From the NCBI GenBank assembly GCA_028293225.1, contig JAQGPE010000049.1, positions 1-8,269 on the forward strand: a DNA stretch of 8,269 nucleotides, in the 5' to 3' direction. Source of the stretch: Akkermansiaceae bacterium (GTDB taxonomy: Bacteria > Verrucomicrobiota > Verrucomicrobiia > Verrucomicrobiales > Akkermansiaceae). Of the stretch, positions 1-6,697 are shown piece after piece. The notes beneath the pieces are model-generated. The model had not been told where the DNA came from. It saw nothing but the letters and a program-made list of their open reading frames with translations, and did not search any database. A program made the position numbers and the translations under genes. Positions within the stretch are counted from its first letter, which is position 1; each line of letters begins with the position of its first letter.

Positions 1-866
1 GGGATTTCGTGGATGGCGTCCTCGGTCAGCGAAACGCGGATGGTGTCGCCGATGCCGTCGGCGAGCAGCGAGCCGATGCCGATGGCGCTCTTGATCCGGC
101 CGTCCTCGCCGTCGCCGGCCTCGGTCACGCCGAGATGGATCGGGTAGTTCCAGTCGGAGCCTTCCTGGTTCAGGCGCGCGACCAGCAGTCGGTAGGCCTC
201 GATCATGACCTTCGGGTTCGAGGCCTTCATCGAGAACACGAAATTGTGGTAGTCCATTTCCCGGGCGATGCGGGCGAACTCCAGGGCGCTCTCCACCATG
301 CCGAGCGGCGAGTCGCCGTAGCGGTTCATGATGCGGTCGGACAGCGAGCCGTGGTTGGTGCCGATGCGCATGGCGCGGGCCTTCTCCTTGCAGAGATCGA
401 CCAGCGTCGCGAATTCCTCGCGGATGCGCTCCAGTTCCTCCGCGTACTGCTCGTCGCTGTACTCGCGGATTTCGAACTTCTTCTTGTCGGCGTAGTTGCC
501 GGGATTGACGCGGACCTTTTCGACCCACTTGGCGGCTTCCAGAGCGGCGTCCGGCTTGAAATGGATGTCGGCGACCAGCGGGACGGTGCAACCGGCGGCG
601 CGGACCTCGCGGGCGATGTTCTCCAGGTTCGCGGCGTAGATTTTCGTCTGGGCGGTGATGCGGACGATCTCGCATCCAGCCCCGGCGAGCTGCAGCACCT
701 CCGCCACGCAGGCCGGGGTGTCGCGGGTGTCGGAGGTAATCATCGACTGGACCCGGATCGGGTTCAGTCCGCCGACGCCGACATTGCCCACCATGACCTC
801 ACGGGTCTCCCGGCGGCTATAGGCCAGCAGGTCAGGGCAGTATCGCAGCACCGAGTGATCGCTCAT
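1..866 (-). CDS. ispG: 4-hydroxy-3-methylbut-2-enyl-diphosphate synthase (IspG/GcpE), N-terminal part, truncated by window edge
   Basis: IspG is the cytosolic [4Fe-4S] enzyme that reductively converts 2-C-methyl-D-erythritol 2,4-cyclodiphosphate to HMBPP in the non-mevalonate (MEP) isoprenoid pathway. The 288 visible codons form the TIM-barrel half. Recognisable stretches are IRVQSM (37-42), DIHFKPDAA (100-108), VRVNPGNY (118-125), [19 protein letters not shown] (167-185), and GVTEAG followed by [19 protein letters not shown] (246-275). The spacing around residues 126-165 and the [18 protein letters not shown] segment look like the large plant/chlamydia/Bacteroidetes-type enzyme rather than the roughly 370-residue E. 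coli type. The cluster-binding cysteines and glutamate lie C-terminally, outside the window, so activity cannot be judged. The ATG at 864-866 is chosen because family similarity begins soon after it. No Shine-Dalgarno precedes it, and it sits inside one arm of an inverted repeat. Identity is very secure; the large-form assignment is inference. Confidence 0.96.
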   Translation of the reverse strand, partial: MSDHSVLRYCPDLLAYSRRETREVMVGNVGVGGLNPIRVQSMITSDTRDTPACVAEVLQLAGAGCEIVRITAQTKIYAANLENIAREVRAAGCTVPLVADIHFKPDAALEAAKWVEKVRVNPGNYADKKKFEIREYSDEQYAEELERIREEFATLVDLCKEKARAMRIGTNHGSLSDRIMNRYGDSPLGMVESALEFARIAREMDYHNFVFSMKASNPKVMIEAYRLLVARLNQEGSDWNYPIHLGVTEAGDGEDGRIKSAIGIGSLLADGIGDTIRVSLTEDAIHEI

Positions 867-900
867 CGGCGGGGAGATACACGAGGACGGGCCGATGAGC
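861..900 (-). promoter_or_regulatory. Perfect 10-bp inverted repeat spanning the ispG start codon
   Basis: GCTCATCGGC at 861-870 is exactly complementary to GCCGATGAGC at 891-900, with 20 bases between. In the ispG transcript the 891-900 arm comes first and the 861-870 arm contains the ATG, so a hairpin would bury the start codon in a GC-rich stem. The arm centres are 30 bp apart, so the repeat could equally be a protein site with two half-sites about three helical turns apart, in the divergent ispG/DUF4394 control region. The repeat is seen directly; the function is inferred. Confidence 0.4.
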
Positions 901-997
901 AACGGTGGCGGCGGGGCGGGGCAAATCTTTCACGCCGGCGGACCGGGCCGGGAAATCCGGGAAAAGGCCACGCGAGCTTGAATCACGCACCCGGATC

Positions 998-2905
998 ATG
1001 AATGACTTGTGCATGAGACTCCTCCCTCTCCTGCCGGCGACAGCTGTGTTCGCCGCTCTCAGCGCCCTGCCCCCGGCGGCCGCCGCTTCTCTGGGCAAGA
1101 CCGGCGCCGGGATCTACCTGCTGACGGACGACAACCGCCTGGCGATGGTCACCGACACGCTGGCGGCCCAGGCTTCGCCGCGAAAGTCCCTGACCGGCCT
1201 GCTAGCGGGGGACCTGCTGATGTCGATCGATGTCCGGCCGGCCAACCAGGAACTCTACGGGCTGGGGGTGAACGGCAGCACCGGGACGCTCCAGCTTTAC
1301 CATCTGAACGCGGCCACCGGAGTCGCCGCAGCGGTCGGAACGCCGGTGACCCCGCGGGATAGCGGCAATGTACCCATCCCGGTGGCCGGCGTGCAGTTCG
1401 GGATCGATTTCAATCCGAACGTGGACCGGCTGCGGGTGGTGGCCAACAACGGCCTGAATTTCCGGATGAGCCCGACCACCGGCGCGATCGTGGCGATGGA
1501 CACCGTCATCAATGGAGGCACGACCAGCATTGGCGAGGCCGCCTACACCAACAACACCCCGGGCAGCACGGCGACCACCCTCTACACCCTGGATGCCGCG
1601 AGCGACTCGCTCTACATCCAGAGCAATCCCAATGCGGGCGGTCAAAATTCCGGGACGCCGGTGCTGATTTCCGGGATCCCGGTCAATTTCAGTTCGGTGG
1701 GCGGATTCGACATCGCGCCGGGAGTCGACGTCGCCGCCTCGGGTAACGCCGCCACCGGAACCGGCTATGCCGCGCTGAATCTGGCGGGCACCACCGGCGT
1801 CTACCGGATCGATCTGGCCAACGGGAACGCCATCCTGCTGGGCGTTCCCGGCTTTGCGATCCGCGGGCTGGCGGTGAAAACCCAGATCCCCGTCGCCTAC
1901 TCGTTGCGCTCCAATGGCACGACGCTTTACCGCTTCCGCACCGACGACCCAGCCGTCGTCGCCTCCATGGCGATCACCGGGGTCAATGCCGCGGAGGTCC
2001 TGGCCGGCGTGGCTTTCCGTCCCGCGACCGGCCAGCTCTACGGCCTGGGAGTGAATGCCGGGGCCGACACCGCCACGCTCTACCTGGTGGATCCGGCGAC
2101 GGGCGCCTGCACGGGGGTCGGTACGACGGGGCAGGTCGCCTACTCGAAAGCGGGGGAGGCGGTCGATTTCCCGGCGGTCTCCAGTGGCTACGGCATCGAC
2201 TTCAATCCCACCGTCGACCGGATCCGCGTGGTGACGGGATCGGGCGCCAATTTCCGGATCAACCCGAACACCGGCGGGCCGGTCGACGGCGACGCGACCA
2301 GCGTGGCCTTCGATCCGGACGGCTCCCTGAATGGCGGCAGCACCATCGCCACCGCCGCCGCCTACACCAACTCGTATGCCGGGGCCACGCTGACCACGAT
2401 CTATGCGCTCGACCCTTCCTCGAACTCGCTGTGGATCGTCAATCCTCCCAACAGCGGCACCATGACCCTAGGCGTCCCGGTCACCCTGAACGGCAGCCCG
2501 CTCGATTTCACCGCCAACGCGGGCCTGGAAATCGTCGCCAGCCCCGGCATCCATCCGCCGAATGCCGATCCGGCCGCCACCTACGCCTACGCAGCCCTGA
2601 CCGTCGCCGGTACTCCCGGGCTCTACTGGATCAACCTGGGCACCGGAGCTGCCACGCTGAATGGGACCATCGGCAGCGGCGCGGCGCTCAGCAGCTTGGC
2701 GGTTTGCTCGGCGGCGGGAGCGGGCTGCGCGCCGGTGAGCTGGAGTTCGGTGGCGGGGACGCAGTACTCCCTCGAAACCTCCACCGATCTGATCCACTGG
2801 CAGGCCCTGCCGGGCACTTTCACCGCCACGAGCGCCTCCACGACCGTCCCGGTGGACACTTTTACCGGGGAGGTCCGGCGTTTCTGGCGCGCGACGGGTT
2901 TGTAA
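998..2905 (+). CDS. Exported protein with two tandem DUF4394 units
   Basis: The 635-residue product has an apparent signal peptide (hydrophobic stretch about 8-24, likely cleavage after the PPAAAA run at 25-30). Two copies of a DUF4394-type unit follow, about 38-293 and 299-568. Each carries ELYGLGVN or QLYGLGVN (85-92, 346-353), the signature GIDFNPxVDRxRVV (135-148, 399-412), then NFRxxPxTG (154-162, 418-426), an AAYTN element (181-185, 454-458) and TTLYTLD/TTIYALD (193-199, 466-472). The repeats suggest a beta-propeller-like or beta-rich extracellular fold; no biochemical role is known to me. Residues 579-635 form a separate tail (YSLETSTDLIHWQALPG, ending RRFWRATGL) of a kind frequent at the ends of verrucomicrobial exported proteins. 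It is not a PEP-CTERM anchor. The frame is open further up to a GTG at 905, but the extra 31 residues are charged, would bury the signal peptide and look non-genic. ATG 998 or ATG 1013 (MRLLPLL) is the likely start; neither has a Shine-Dalgarno. Confidence 0.88.
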   Translation: MNDLCMRLLPLLPATAVFAALSALPPAAAASLGKTGAGIYLLTDDNRLAMVTDTLAAQASPRKSLTGLLAGDLLMSIDVRPANQELYGLGVNGSTGTLQLYHLNAATGVAAAVGTPVTPRDSGNVPIPVAGVQFGIDFNPNVDRLRVVANNGLNFRMSPTTGAIVAMDTVINGGTTSIGEAAYTNNTPGSTATTLYTLDAASDSLYIQSNPNAGGQNSGTPVLISGIPVNFSSVGGFDIAPGVDVAASGNAATGTGYAALNLAGTTGVYRIDLANGNAILLGVPGFAIRGLAVKTQIPVAYSLRSNGTTLYRFRTDDPAVVASMAITGVNAAEVLAGVAFRPATGQLYGLGVNAGADTATLYLVDPATGACTGVGTTGQVAYSKAGEAVDFPAVSSGYGIDFNPTVDRIRVVTGSGANFRINPNTGGPVDGDATSVAFDPDGSLNGGSTIATAAAYTNSYAGATLTTIYALDPSSNSLWIVNPPNSGTMTLGVPVTLNGSPLDFTANAGLEIVASPGIHPPNADPAATYAYAALTVAGTPGLYWINLGTGAATLNGTIGSGAALSSLAVCSAAGAGCAPVSWSSVAGTQYSLETSTDLIHWQALPGTFTATSASTTVPVDTFTGEVRRFWRATGL

Positions 2906-2963
2906 CCGGCGAGACGATCCGCCTTTCCGACGGCGCTTTCCTGCGTATCCTGCCACTCATCGC

Positions 2964-3950
2964 ATGAAAAAGCGCCTGCTCCTTCTCACCGCCTGCCTGC
3001 TGGCGACCGTCAGCGCCGAACCTGCAGCACCCGTGGCAGAGGCTTCTGCGCAGGCCGCACCGGCGGCTACAGATGCTCCCCGCTATATCCGGATCGAGAA
3101 GACCCCGGCCTCGACTCAGCTGCAGACGGCCTTGGTGCATTTCAAAAAGGGCAACGCGACGCTGGATCTGGTCGGGGCGATCCACATCGCGGATGCGAAA
3201 TTCTACCACGAGCTGAACACGCTCTTTGAAGGCTACGATGCCCTGCTCTGGGAAGGCATCGGCGGCGGCAAACCCGCAGCCAAGCCTGTGCCTGAAGCGG
3301 AAGTGAAAACCGCCGCTGAAAAGGAAGAGCCGCCGCCAACTCCACTCGCAGCCGCTCCTCCGGAAGCCGCGGCGAGCGATGAAAAGGCCGCTACTCCGCC
3401 TCCTGCCAAACCTGCCGCCCGCAAGGGCGACCTCGGCGGCCTGCACACCGCCTATGTGGCCGGCGCCAAGTACCTCGGCCTGGCTTTCCAGATGAACGAG
3501 GTGGACTACCGCAAGAAGAACTTCGTCCACGCCGACCTGACCATGGATGAGTTCAACGATCTCCAGGATCAGCGCAAGGAGTCGCTGTTCACGTTCGCCC
3601 TGAAGAACGGGCTCGCCAACGCGGGCAGGAAGGATGTGCAGGAGCCGAATTCCCTCAAGCTGCTGACCTCGATTCTTTCGGGAGATAAGAACGGCCTGAA
3701 ACGCGAACTGGTCGGTACCTTGGGTGCCGCCGATGACCAGGTGTCAAAGATCGCCGGCGAAAGCGTGATCATCAGCGACCGCAACGCGAAGTGCCTGAAG
3801 GTGCTGAGTGAAGAGGTGGCCGCGGGAAAGAAGAAGCTCGGGATCTTCTACGGAGCGGCTCATTTCCCGGACATGGCCAAGCGCCTGGAAGCGGATGGCT
3901 GGGAAAAGACCGGCAGCGACTGGCTGGTCGCCTGGGACATCGCGAACTGA
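2964..3950 (+). CDS. Exported TraB/GumN/TIKI-like protein with Ala/Pro/Glu-rich insert
   Basis: The 328-residue product starts with a short signal sequence (MKKR, then hydrophobic to about residue 17) with probable cleavage after VSA-18. LTAC at 8-11 resembles a lipobox, but the hydrophobic run continues past the Cys, so lipidation is doubtful. Motifs of the TraB/PrgY-GumN-TIKI family (metal-dependent protease-like fold with GxxH motifs) are visible: LVGAIHIAD (69-77, H74), LLWEG (94-98, E97), a late ISDRNAKCLKVL (270-281, R273) and the C-terminal FYGAAHFPDM (295-304, H300). In animal TIKI proteins the equivalent residues support metallopeptidase activity; whether this protein cleaves anything is unknown. 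Residues about 101-153 are a low-complexity Ala/Pro/Glu/Lys insert right after the LLWEG segment, probably a surface loop or linker. The gene lies 58 bp after the DUF4394 gene on the same strand, so co-transcription is possible. No Shine-Dalgarno precedes the ATG, but signal peptide position supports it. Confidence 0.85.
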   Translation: MKKRLLLLTACLLATVSAEPAAPVAEASAQAAPAATDAPRYIRIEKTPASTQLQTALVHFKKGNATLDLVGAIHIADAKFYHELNTLFEGYDALLWEGIGGGKPAAKPVPEAEVKTAAEKEEPPPTPLAAAPPEAAASDEKAATPPPAKPAARKGDLGGLHTAYVAGAKYLGLAFQMNEVDYRKKNFVHADLTMDEFNDLQDQRKESLFTFALKNGLANAGRKDVQEPNSLKLLTSILSGDKNGLKRELVGTLGAADDQVSKIAGESVIISDRNAKCLKVLSEEVAAGKKKLGIFYGAAHFPDMAKRLEADGWEKTGSDWLVAWDIAN

Positions 3951-3959
3951 AGCGAAAGC

Positions 3960-3972
3960 CGGCAGCCTGCCG
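3960..3972. terminator. Short inverted repeat between convergent stop codons (possible weak terminator)
   Basis: CGGCAG and CTGCCG flank a single C, filling almost the whole 22-bp gap between the TIKI-like gene and the tetR gene. A folded form would have only a 4-bp stem with a 5-base loop, and there is no T-run on either side. It is a weak candidate for a bidirectional transcription end; it may be chance in GC-rich DNA. Confidence 0.2.
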
Positions 3973-4584
3973 CTATGACGGTTTCGCGCCGTAGCGCAAC
4001 CCATCGAGGAACAGCGCCACCATGCGCTCGGCGCGGCCGGATTCAGCATTGTAAGCCGACATGCACAGACTCGCCACCGCGCCGAGAAGTTCGTCGGCGT
4101 CGGCATCGGCGCGGATTTCACCGGTCGCAACCGCTGACTGGAGCAAGGCCTGAACAGCGGGTCTGAGACGCTGGTCGAAGTGGCTCATCAGGCTATCGTA
4201 GGCCGGATCTCCGGAATGGAGAGCCTTGGCGAGCCCGCGTTTGGTCGCGACGAAAAGAGTGTAACGCTGGACCCACTTTGCCAGGGCTTCGAAGGGCGGG
4301 AACTCGGCCGCCAGAACCGGGGCCGTGTCCGCACACGCATCCATTTCACGGCGAAACACAGCGGCGATCAGGTCCGCGCGCTGGGGAAAGTGCCGGTAGA
4401 GGGTTCCCAGGCCGACGCCGGCCTTTTCAGCGATCTCCCGCACCGGAGCATCCACGCCGGAGGTGGCGAAGACTTCCTTCGCCGCATCGAGCAGCGCATC
4501 AACGCTGCGCTGGGCGTCGGCACGAATGCGGCGGGGCACCTGGCCCTCCCGCGCATCGTCCGCCCCTGTTACCCCCTCGCTCAT
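3973..4584 (-). CDS. TetR/AcrR-family transcriptional regulator (SbtR-like C-terminal type)
   Basis: This 203-residue protein is of normal length for a TetR regulator. The N-terminal DNA-binding domain spans about 19-70: helix 1 LLDAAKEVFATSG (31-43), then the helix-turn-helix VREIAEKAGVGLGTLYRHF (48-66), a near-textbook TetR recognition region. The helical remainder, with DACADTAPVLAAEFPPFEALAKW (82-104, described in two parts: DACADTAPVLAAE and FPPFEALAKW), ATKRGLAKALHSGD (113-126) and SLCMSAYNAESG (172-183), resembles the SbtR-like ligand-binding domain. The ligand is unknown. The frame is open upstream to 4785, but ATG 4582-4584 is preferred: it has the clearest Shine-Dalgarno of the window (AGGAG at 4590-4594) and the extension has no family similarity. 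It is transcribed divergently from the SDR and AKR genes, which implies it represses them and itself through the palindromes at 4702-4737; this is inference from arrangement. Confidence 0.93.
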   Translation of the reverse strand: MSEGVTGADDAREGQVPRRIRADAQRSVDALLDAAKEVFATSGVDAPVREIAEKAGVGLGTLYRHFPQRADLIAAVFRREMDACADTAPVLAAEFPPFEALAKWVQRYTLFVATKRGLAKALHSGDPAYDSLMSHFDQRLRPAVQALLQSAVATGEIRADADADELLGAVASLCMSAYNAESGRAERMVALFLDGLRYGAKPS

Positions 4585-4589
4585 TTCCA

Positions 4590-4594
4590 CTCCT
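4590..4594 (-). promoter_or_regulatory. Ribosome binding site of the tetR gene
   Basis: On the minus strand AGGAG lies five bases before the ATG at 4584. It decides the start of the regulator against the 67-codon upstream extension, and it is the only strong Shine-Dalgarno sequence found for any gene here. Confidence 0.75.
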
Positions 4595-4670
4595 ATTCTC
4601 CGCTCGCAGGGTGGGCAACTGGCAAAACCGGGCCGGAAATAGCCACCCACAGCGGGATTGAGAGGAGATT

Positions 4671-4699
4671 CCGATATTTTTTCACCTGCTCCCTTGCAA
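4671..4699 (-). promoter_or_regulatory. Candidate tetR promoter
   Basis: Read on the minus strand, TTGCAA (4694-4699) and TATCGG (4671-4676) are separated by 17 bases, giving a plausible sigma-70-type promoter with 4 of 6 consensus matches in each box and an A-run just before the -10. Transcription would start near 4664, leaving a leader of about 80 bases. The operator-like palindromes begin directly upstream of the -35. Identified by eye only. Confidence 0.35.
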
Positions 4700-4721
4700 G
4701 TGGAACCGTGTTCCGTATGTT
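4694..4721 (+). promoter_or_regulatory. Candidate promoter of the SDR-AKR operon
   Basis: TTGCAA at 4694-4699 and TATGTT at 4716-4721 are 16 bases apart, each matching the sigma-70 consensus at four of six positions. Because CTTGCAAG is self-complementary, the same hexamer could serve as -35 for the divergent tetR promoter. The spacer and -10 would be covered by the inverted repeats, as expected for a repressed promoter. Weak by sequence alone. Confidence 0.3.
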
Positions 4722-4737
4722 CCGGAACATTGTTCCG
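4702..4737. promoter_or_regulatory. Putative TetR operator array (two 13-bp palindromes plus a 14-bp palindrome)
   Basis: GGAACCGTGTTCC (4702-4714) and GGAACATTGTTCC (4724-4736) are 13-bp inverted repeats of 5-3-5 form, identical at 11 of 13 positions, starting 22 bp apart, i.e. about two helical turns. The second extends to CGGAACA-T-TGTTCCG (4723-4737). Between and overlapping them is a perfect 14-bp palindrome ATGTTCCGGAACAT (4717-4730). TGTTCCG occurs three times in the same direction (4709, 4718, 4731). The location between a divergent TetR regulator and its neighbour genes is the classical place for a TetR operator. Binding by this regulator is inferred. Confidence 0.7.
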
Positions 4738-4747
4738 TTTATGGCAG

Positions 4748-4760
4748 CACGCCGGGCGTG
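4748..4760. repeat. Inverted repeat in the SDR leader
   Basis: CACGCC and GGCGTG flank a single G, 11 bp after the operator array and 30 bp before the SDR start. It differs in sequence from the GGAAC/GTTCC sites. It may be a second protein site or a small leader hairpin; GC-rich chance is possible. Confidence 0.2.
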
Positions 4761-4790
4761 AATCATTGACGCATCCACCATCCAAAGAAA

Positions 4791-5555
4791 ATGACCGCAG
4801 AAAACAAGCAAGTCGCCCTCGTCACCGGAGCCAACCAGGGAATCGGTCTTCAGATTGCCAAGGACCTCGTGGCCCACGGCCTGACCGTACTGGTCGGATC
4901 CAGGAACTTCGAACGCGGTGAGGCCGCGGCCCGGGAGATTGGGCCCGGCGCCATTGCCCTTCAACTCGACGTGACCGATCAGGCTTCGATCGCGGCCGCA
5001 GCGGAGCGCGTTCGCAAGGAGTTTGGCCGGCTCGACGTGCTGATCCAAAACGCGGCCATCTCGAATTCCAACCGGCTTCCCGGCCAGTCCGTCGAGGACT
5101 ACGCCAGGACCACCCTGCCGAGCAACGTGTCCCTGGATGAAATGCGGACGGTGTGGGACACCAATGTGTTCGGCGTTCTCTCCGTTTATCAGGCCATGCT
5201 GCCGCTCCTGCGCGAGACGCCGGGCGCCCGCATCGTCAATGTCTCCAGCGGCGCGGGCTCTCTCACCCTGAACTCAGACCCGGCCTTCCCCCACCGCTCG
5301 ATTTTCGGCCCGGTCTACCCTGCGTCCAAGACGGCCCTCAACGCCCTGACCCTTGCCATGGCGATCGAGCTGGAGAAGGAGGGAATCAAGGTCAACGCGG
5401 TCTCTCCGGGTTTCACCAAGACAGGTCTCAACGGGTTTTCAGGCACGGATACCGTCGAGGAAGGCGCCGCCGAGGCGGTGCGCGTGGCCCTGCTCGGTCC
5501 AGACGGCCCGACCGGCGGCTTCACCCACGCGACCCGGGGCACGATTCCGTGGTGA
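4791..5555 (+). CDS. Short-chain dehydrogenase/reductase (SDR), carbonyl-reductase-like
   Basis: This 254-residue classical SDR is a cytosolic NAD(P)(H)-dependent oxidoreductase. Its Rossmann motif TGANQGIG is at 12-19. SRN at 37-39 puts an arginine after the second strand, favouring NADPH. DVTD (60-63) contacts the adenine ring, and QNAA (86-89) replaces the usual NNAG. The active site is N125 (DTNVFG), S152/S153 (NVSSGAG) and Y176-x3-K180 (YPASK), with VSPGFTKT at 204-211, so all catalytic residues are present. The longer loop after the NAA motif, with the SVEDYARTTLPSNVS segment, fits the carbonyl-reductase/menthol-dehydrogenase-like branch. The natural substrate cannot be told. The gene is divergent from tetR, downstream of the operator array, and 67 bp before an aldo/keto reductase. 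The ATG has only an A-rich AAAGAAA before it; the Rossmann motif position fixes the start. Confidence 0.93.
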   Translation: MTAENKQVALVTGANQGIGLQIAKDLVAHGLTVLVGSRNFERGEAAAREIGPGAIALQLDVTDQASIAAAAERVRKEFGRLDVLIQNAAISNSNRLPGQSVEDYARTTLPSNVSLDEMRTVWDTNVFGVLSVYQAMLPLLRETPGARIVNVSSGAGSLTLNSDPAFPHRSIFGPVYPASKTALNALTLAMAIELEKEGIKVNAVSPGFTKTGLNGFSGTDTVEEGAAEAVRVALLGPDGPTGGFTHATRGTIPW

Positions 5556-5622
5556 TAGGAGGCTCCTGGCAACGCAGGCCCGCCGACAAACGACCCTCCC
5601 ACTCACCCACCACTTAGTCTCC

Positions 5623-6672
5623 ATGCAATACCGCCCGCTTGGAAAAACCGGCATCAAAGTCAGCCCCTATTGCTTGGGTGCCATGATGTTCGGGAAACTC
5701 GCGAATTCCGATCACGACGAATGCATCGGCATGATCCACAAGGCTCTGGATGCCGGGATCAACTTCATCGATACCGCCGACGCCTACAGCCGCGGCGAAT
5801 CCGAGGAGATCGTCGGCAAGGCGCTGAAAGGCCGCCGCGACAATGTCGTGCTCGCCACCAAGGCTCATCTGCCGATGGGCGACGATCCGAACCAGCAGGG
5901 CAATTCACGGCGCTGGCTGACCCGCGCGGTCGAAGATTCACTGCGCCGGCTCCAGACCGACTACATCGACCTCTATCAGGTCCACCGGCCAGCCCCGGAT
6001 ACCGACATCGAGGAGACACTCTCAGTGCTCACCGACCTGATGCGGGCGGGCAAGGTGCGCGCGATCGGCGCCTCGACCTTCCCCGCCTCGGACATCGTCG
6101 AAGCGCAGTGGGTGGCCGAGCGACGCGGCCTGGCCCGCTTTCGGACCGAACAGCCGCCCTACTCGATCCTCAATCGCTCCATCGAACGGGAGGTGCTGCC
6201 CGCCTGCCAGCGCTACGGCATGGGCGTGATGGCCTGGAGCCCGCTGGCCAAGGGCATGCTCACCGGCAAGTACCGCAAGGGAGAAGCGACGCCCGACTCA
6301 CTGCGCGCCAAGTTCTTCCCGAATGCGATGTCCGACGAAGCGAGCCTCGGCAAAGTCGAGCAGCTCATCCCGCTGGCCGAAAGCGCAGGCCTCTCCCTGA
6401 TGCACATGGCGCTCGCTTTCGTGGTGGCGCATCCCGCCGTCACCTCGGCCATCATCGGGCCGCGCACTCCGGAGCATCTCGAAGGCCTCCTCGCCGGCGC
6501 CGGGGTGGTGCTGGACGACGAGCTGCTCGACCGGATCGACGCGATCGTACCGCCGGGCACCGACATCGCCCCGCTGGAGAGGGCCGCCTATATTCCCCCA
6601 GCGCTCACCCAGGCGGCGCTGCGCCGCCGCCCCATCGCCGACCGAGCCGCCAGCGTGGCTGCAAGCGAATGA
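5623..6672 (+). CDS. Aldo/keto reductase
   Basis: This 349-residue TIM-barrel oxidoreductase uses NADPH to reduce aldehydes or ketones. The catalytic tetrad is complete: D50 (FIDTADAY), Y55, K80 (ATKAH) and H121 (YQVHRP). Other family landmarks are YRPLGKTGIKVSPYCLGAM (3-21), the LTRAVEDSLRRLQTDYIDLY run (99-118), IGAST (148-152), EQPPYSILNR (176-185) and the cofactor phosphate loop IIGPRTPEHLE (277-287). The organisation and length resemble the YajO/IolS/general-stress-protein-69 group; the substrate is unknown. The frame is open upstream to 5353 inside the SDR gene, but that stretch is Arg/Ser/Pro-rich without family similarity, so ATG 5623 is used, matching the normal AKR N-terminus. There is no Shine-Dalgarno before it. 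It lies 67 bp downstream of the SDR on the same strand, probably in one transcript under the same regulator. Confidence 0.95.
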   Translation: MQYRPLGKTGIKVSPYCLGAMMFGKLANSDHDECIGMIHKALDAGINFIDTADAYSRGESEEIVGKALKGRRDNVVLATKAHLPMGDDPNQQGNSRRWLTRAVEDSLRRLQTDYIDLYQVHRPAPDTDIEETLSVLTDLMRAGKVRAIGASTFPASDIVEAQWVAERRGLARFRTEQPPYSILNRSIEREVLPACQRYGMGVMAWSPLAKGMLTGKYRKGEATPDSLRAKFFPNAMSDEASLGKVEQLIPLAESAGLSLMHMALAFVVAHPAVTSAIIGPRTPEHLEGLLAGAGVVLDDELLDRIDAIVPPGTDIAPLERAAYIPPALTQAALRRRPIADRAASVAASE

Positions 6673-6697
6673 TGAGCCGCATCCAACCCGAACTGAG

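Noticed and set aside
9..1001. 330-codon plus-strand open frame opposite ispG
   Set aside because: It is antisense to a clearly recognisable ispG, has no family similarity, and such long antisense frames are expected in GC-rich coding DNA.
2862..3530. 222-codon minus-strand frame opposite the TIKI-like gene
   Set aside because: It exists because of the low-complexity GC-rich insert on the opposite strand; its translation is rich in Arg, Gly and Phe with no recognisable motif.
4609..4648. GGGTGG and CCACCC as a leader hairpin of tetR
   Set aside because: Only six base pairs with a 28-base loop in GC-rich DNA; not distinguishable from chance.
4180..4761. 193-codon plus-strand frame opposite tetR that would run into the operator region
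   Set aside because: It is antisense to a textbook TetR domain and has no plausible ribosome binding site or family similarity.
4585..4785. 67-codon N-terminal extension of the TetR regulator
   Set aside because: It would read through the operator palindromes and candidate promoter, and the ATG at 4584 has a good AGGAG.
5557..5567. AGGAG-G-CTCCT inverted repeat just after the SDR stop, as terminator or ribosome binding site
   Set aside because: The centre is too short to form a hairpin loop, there is no T-run, and the GGAGG is more than 50 bases from the AKR start with no small ORF following it.
5353..5622. 90-codon N-terminal extension of the aldo/keto reductase overlapping the SDR gene
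   Set aside because: Its Arg/Ser/Pro-rich composition is that of a shifted SDR frame, and normal AKR sequence begins exactly at the ATG at 5623.
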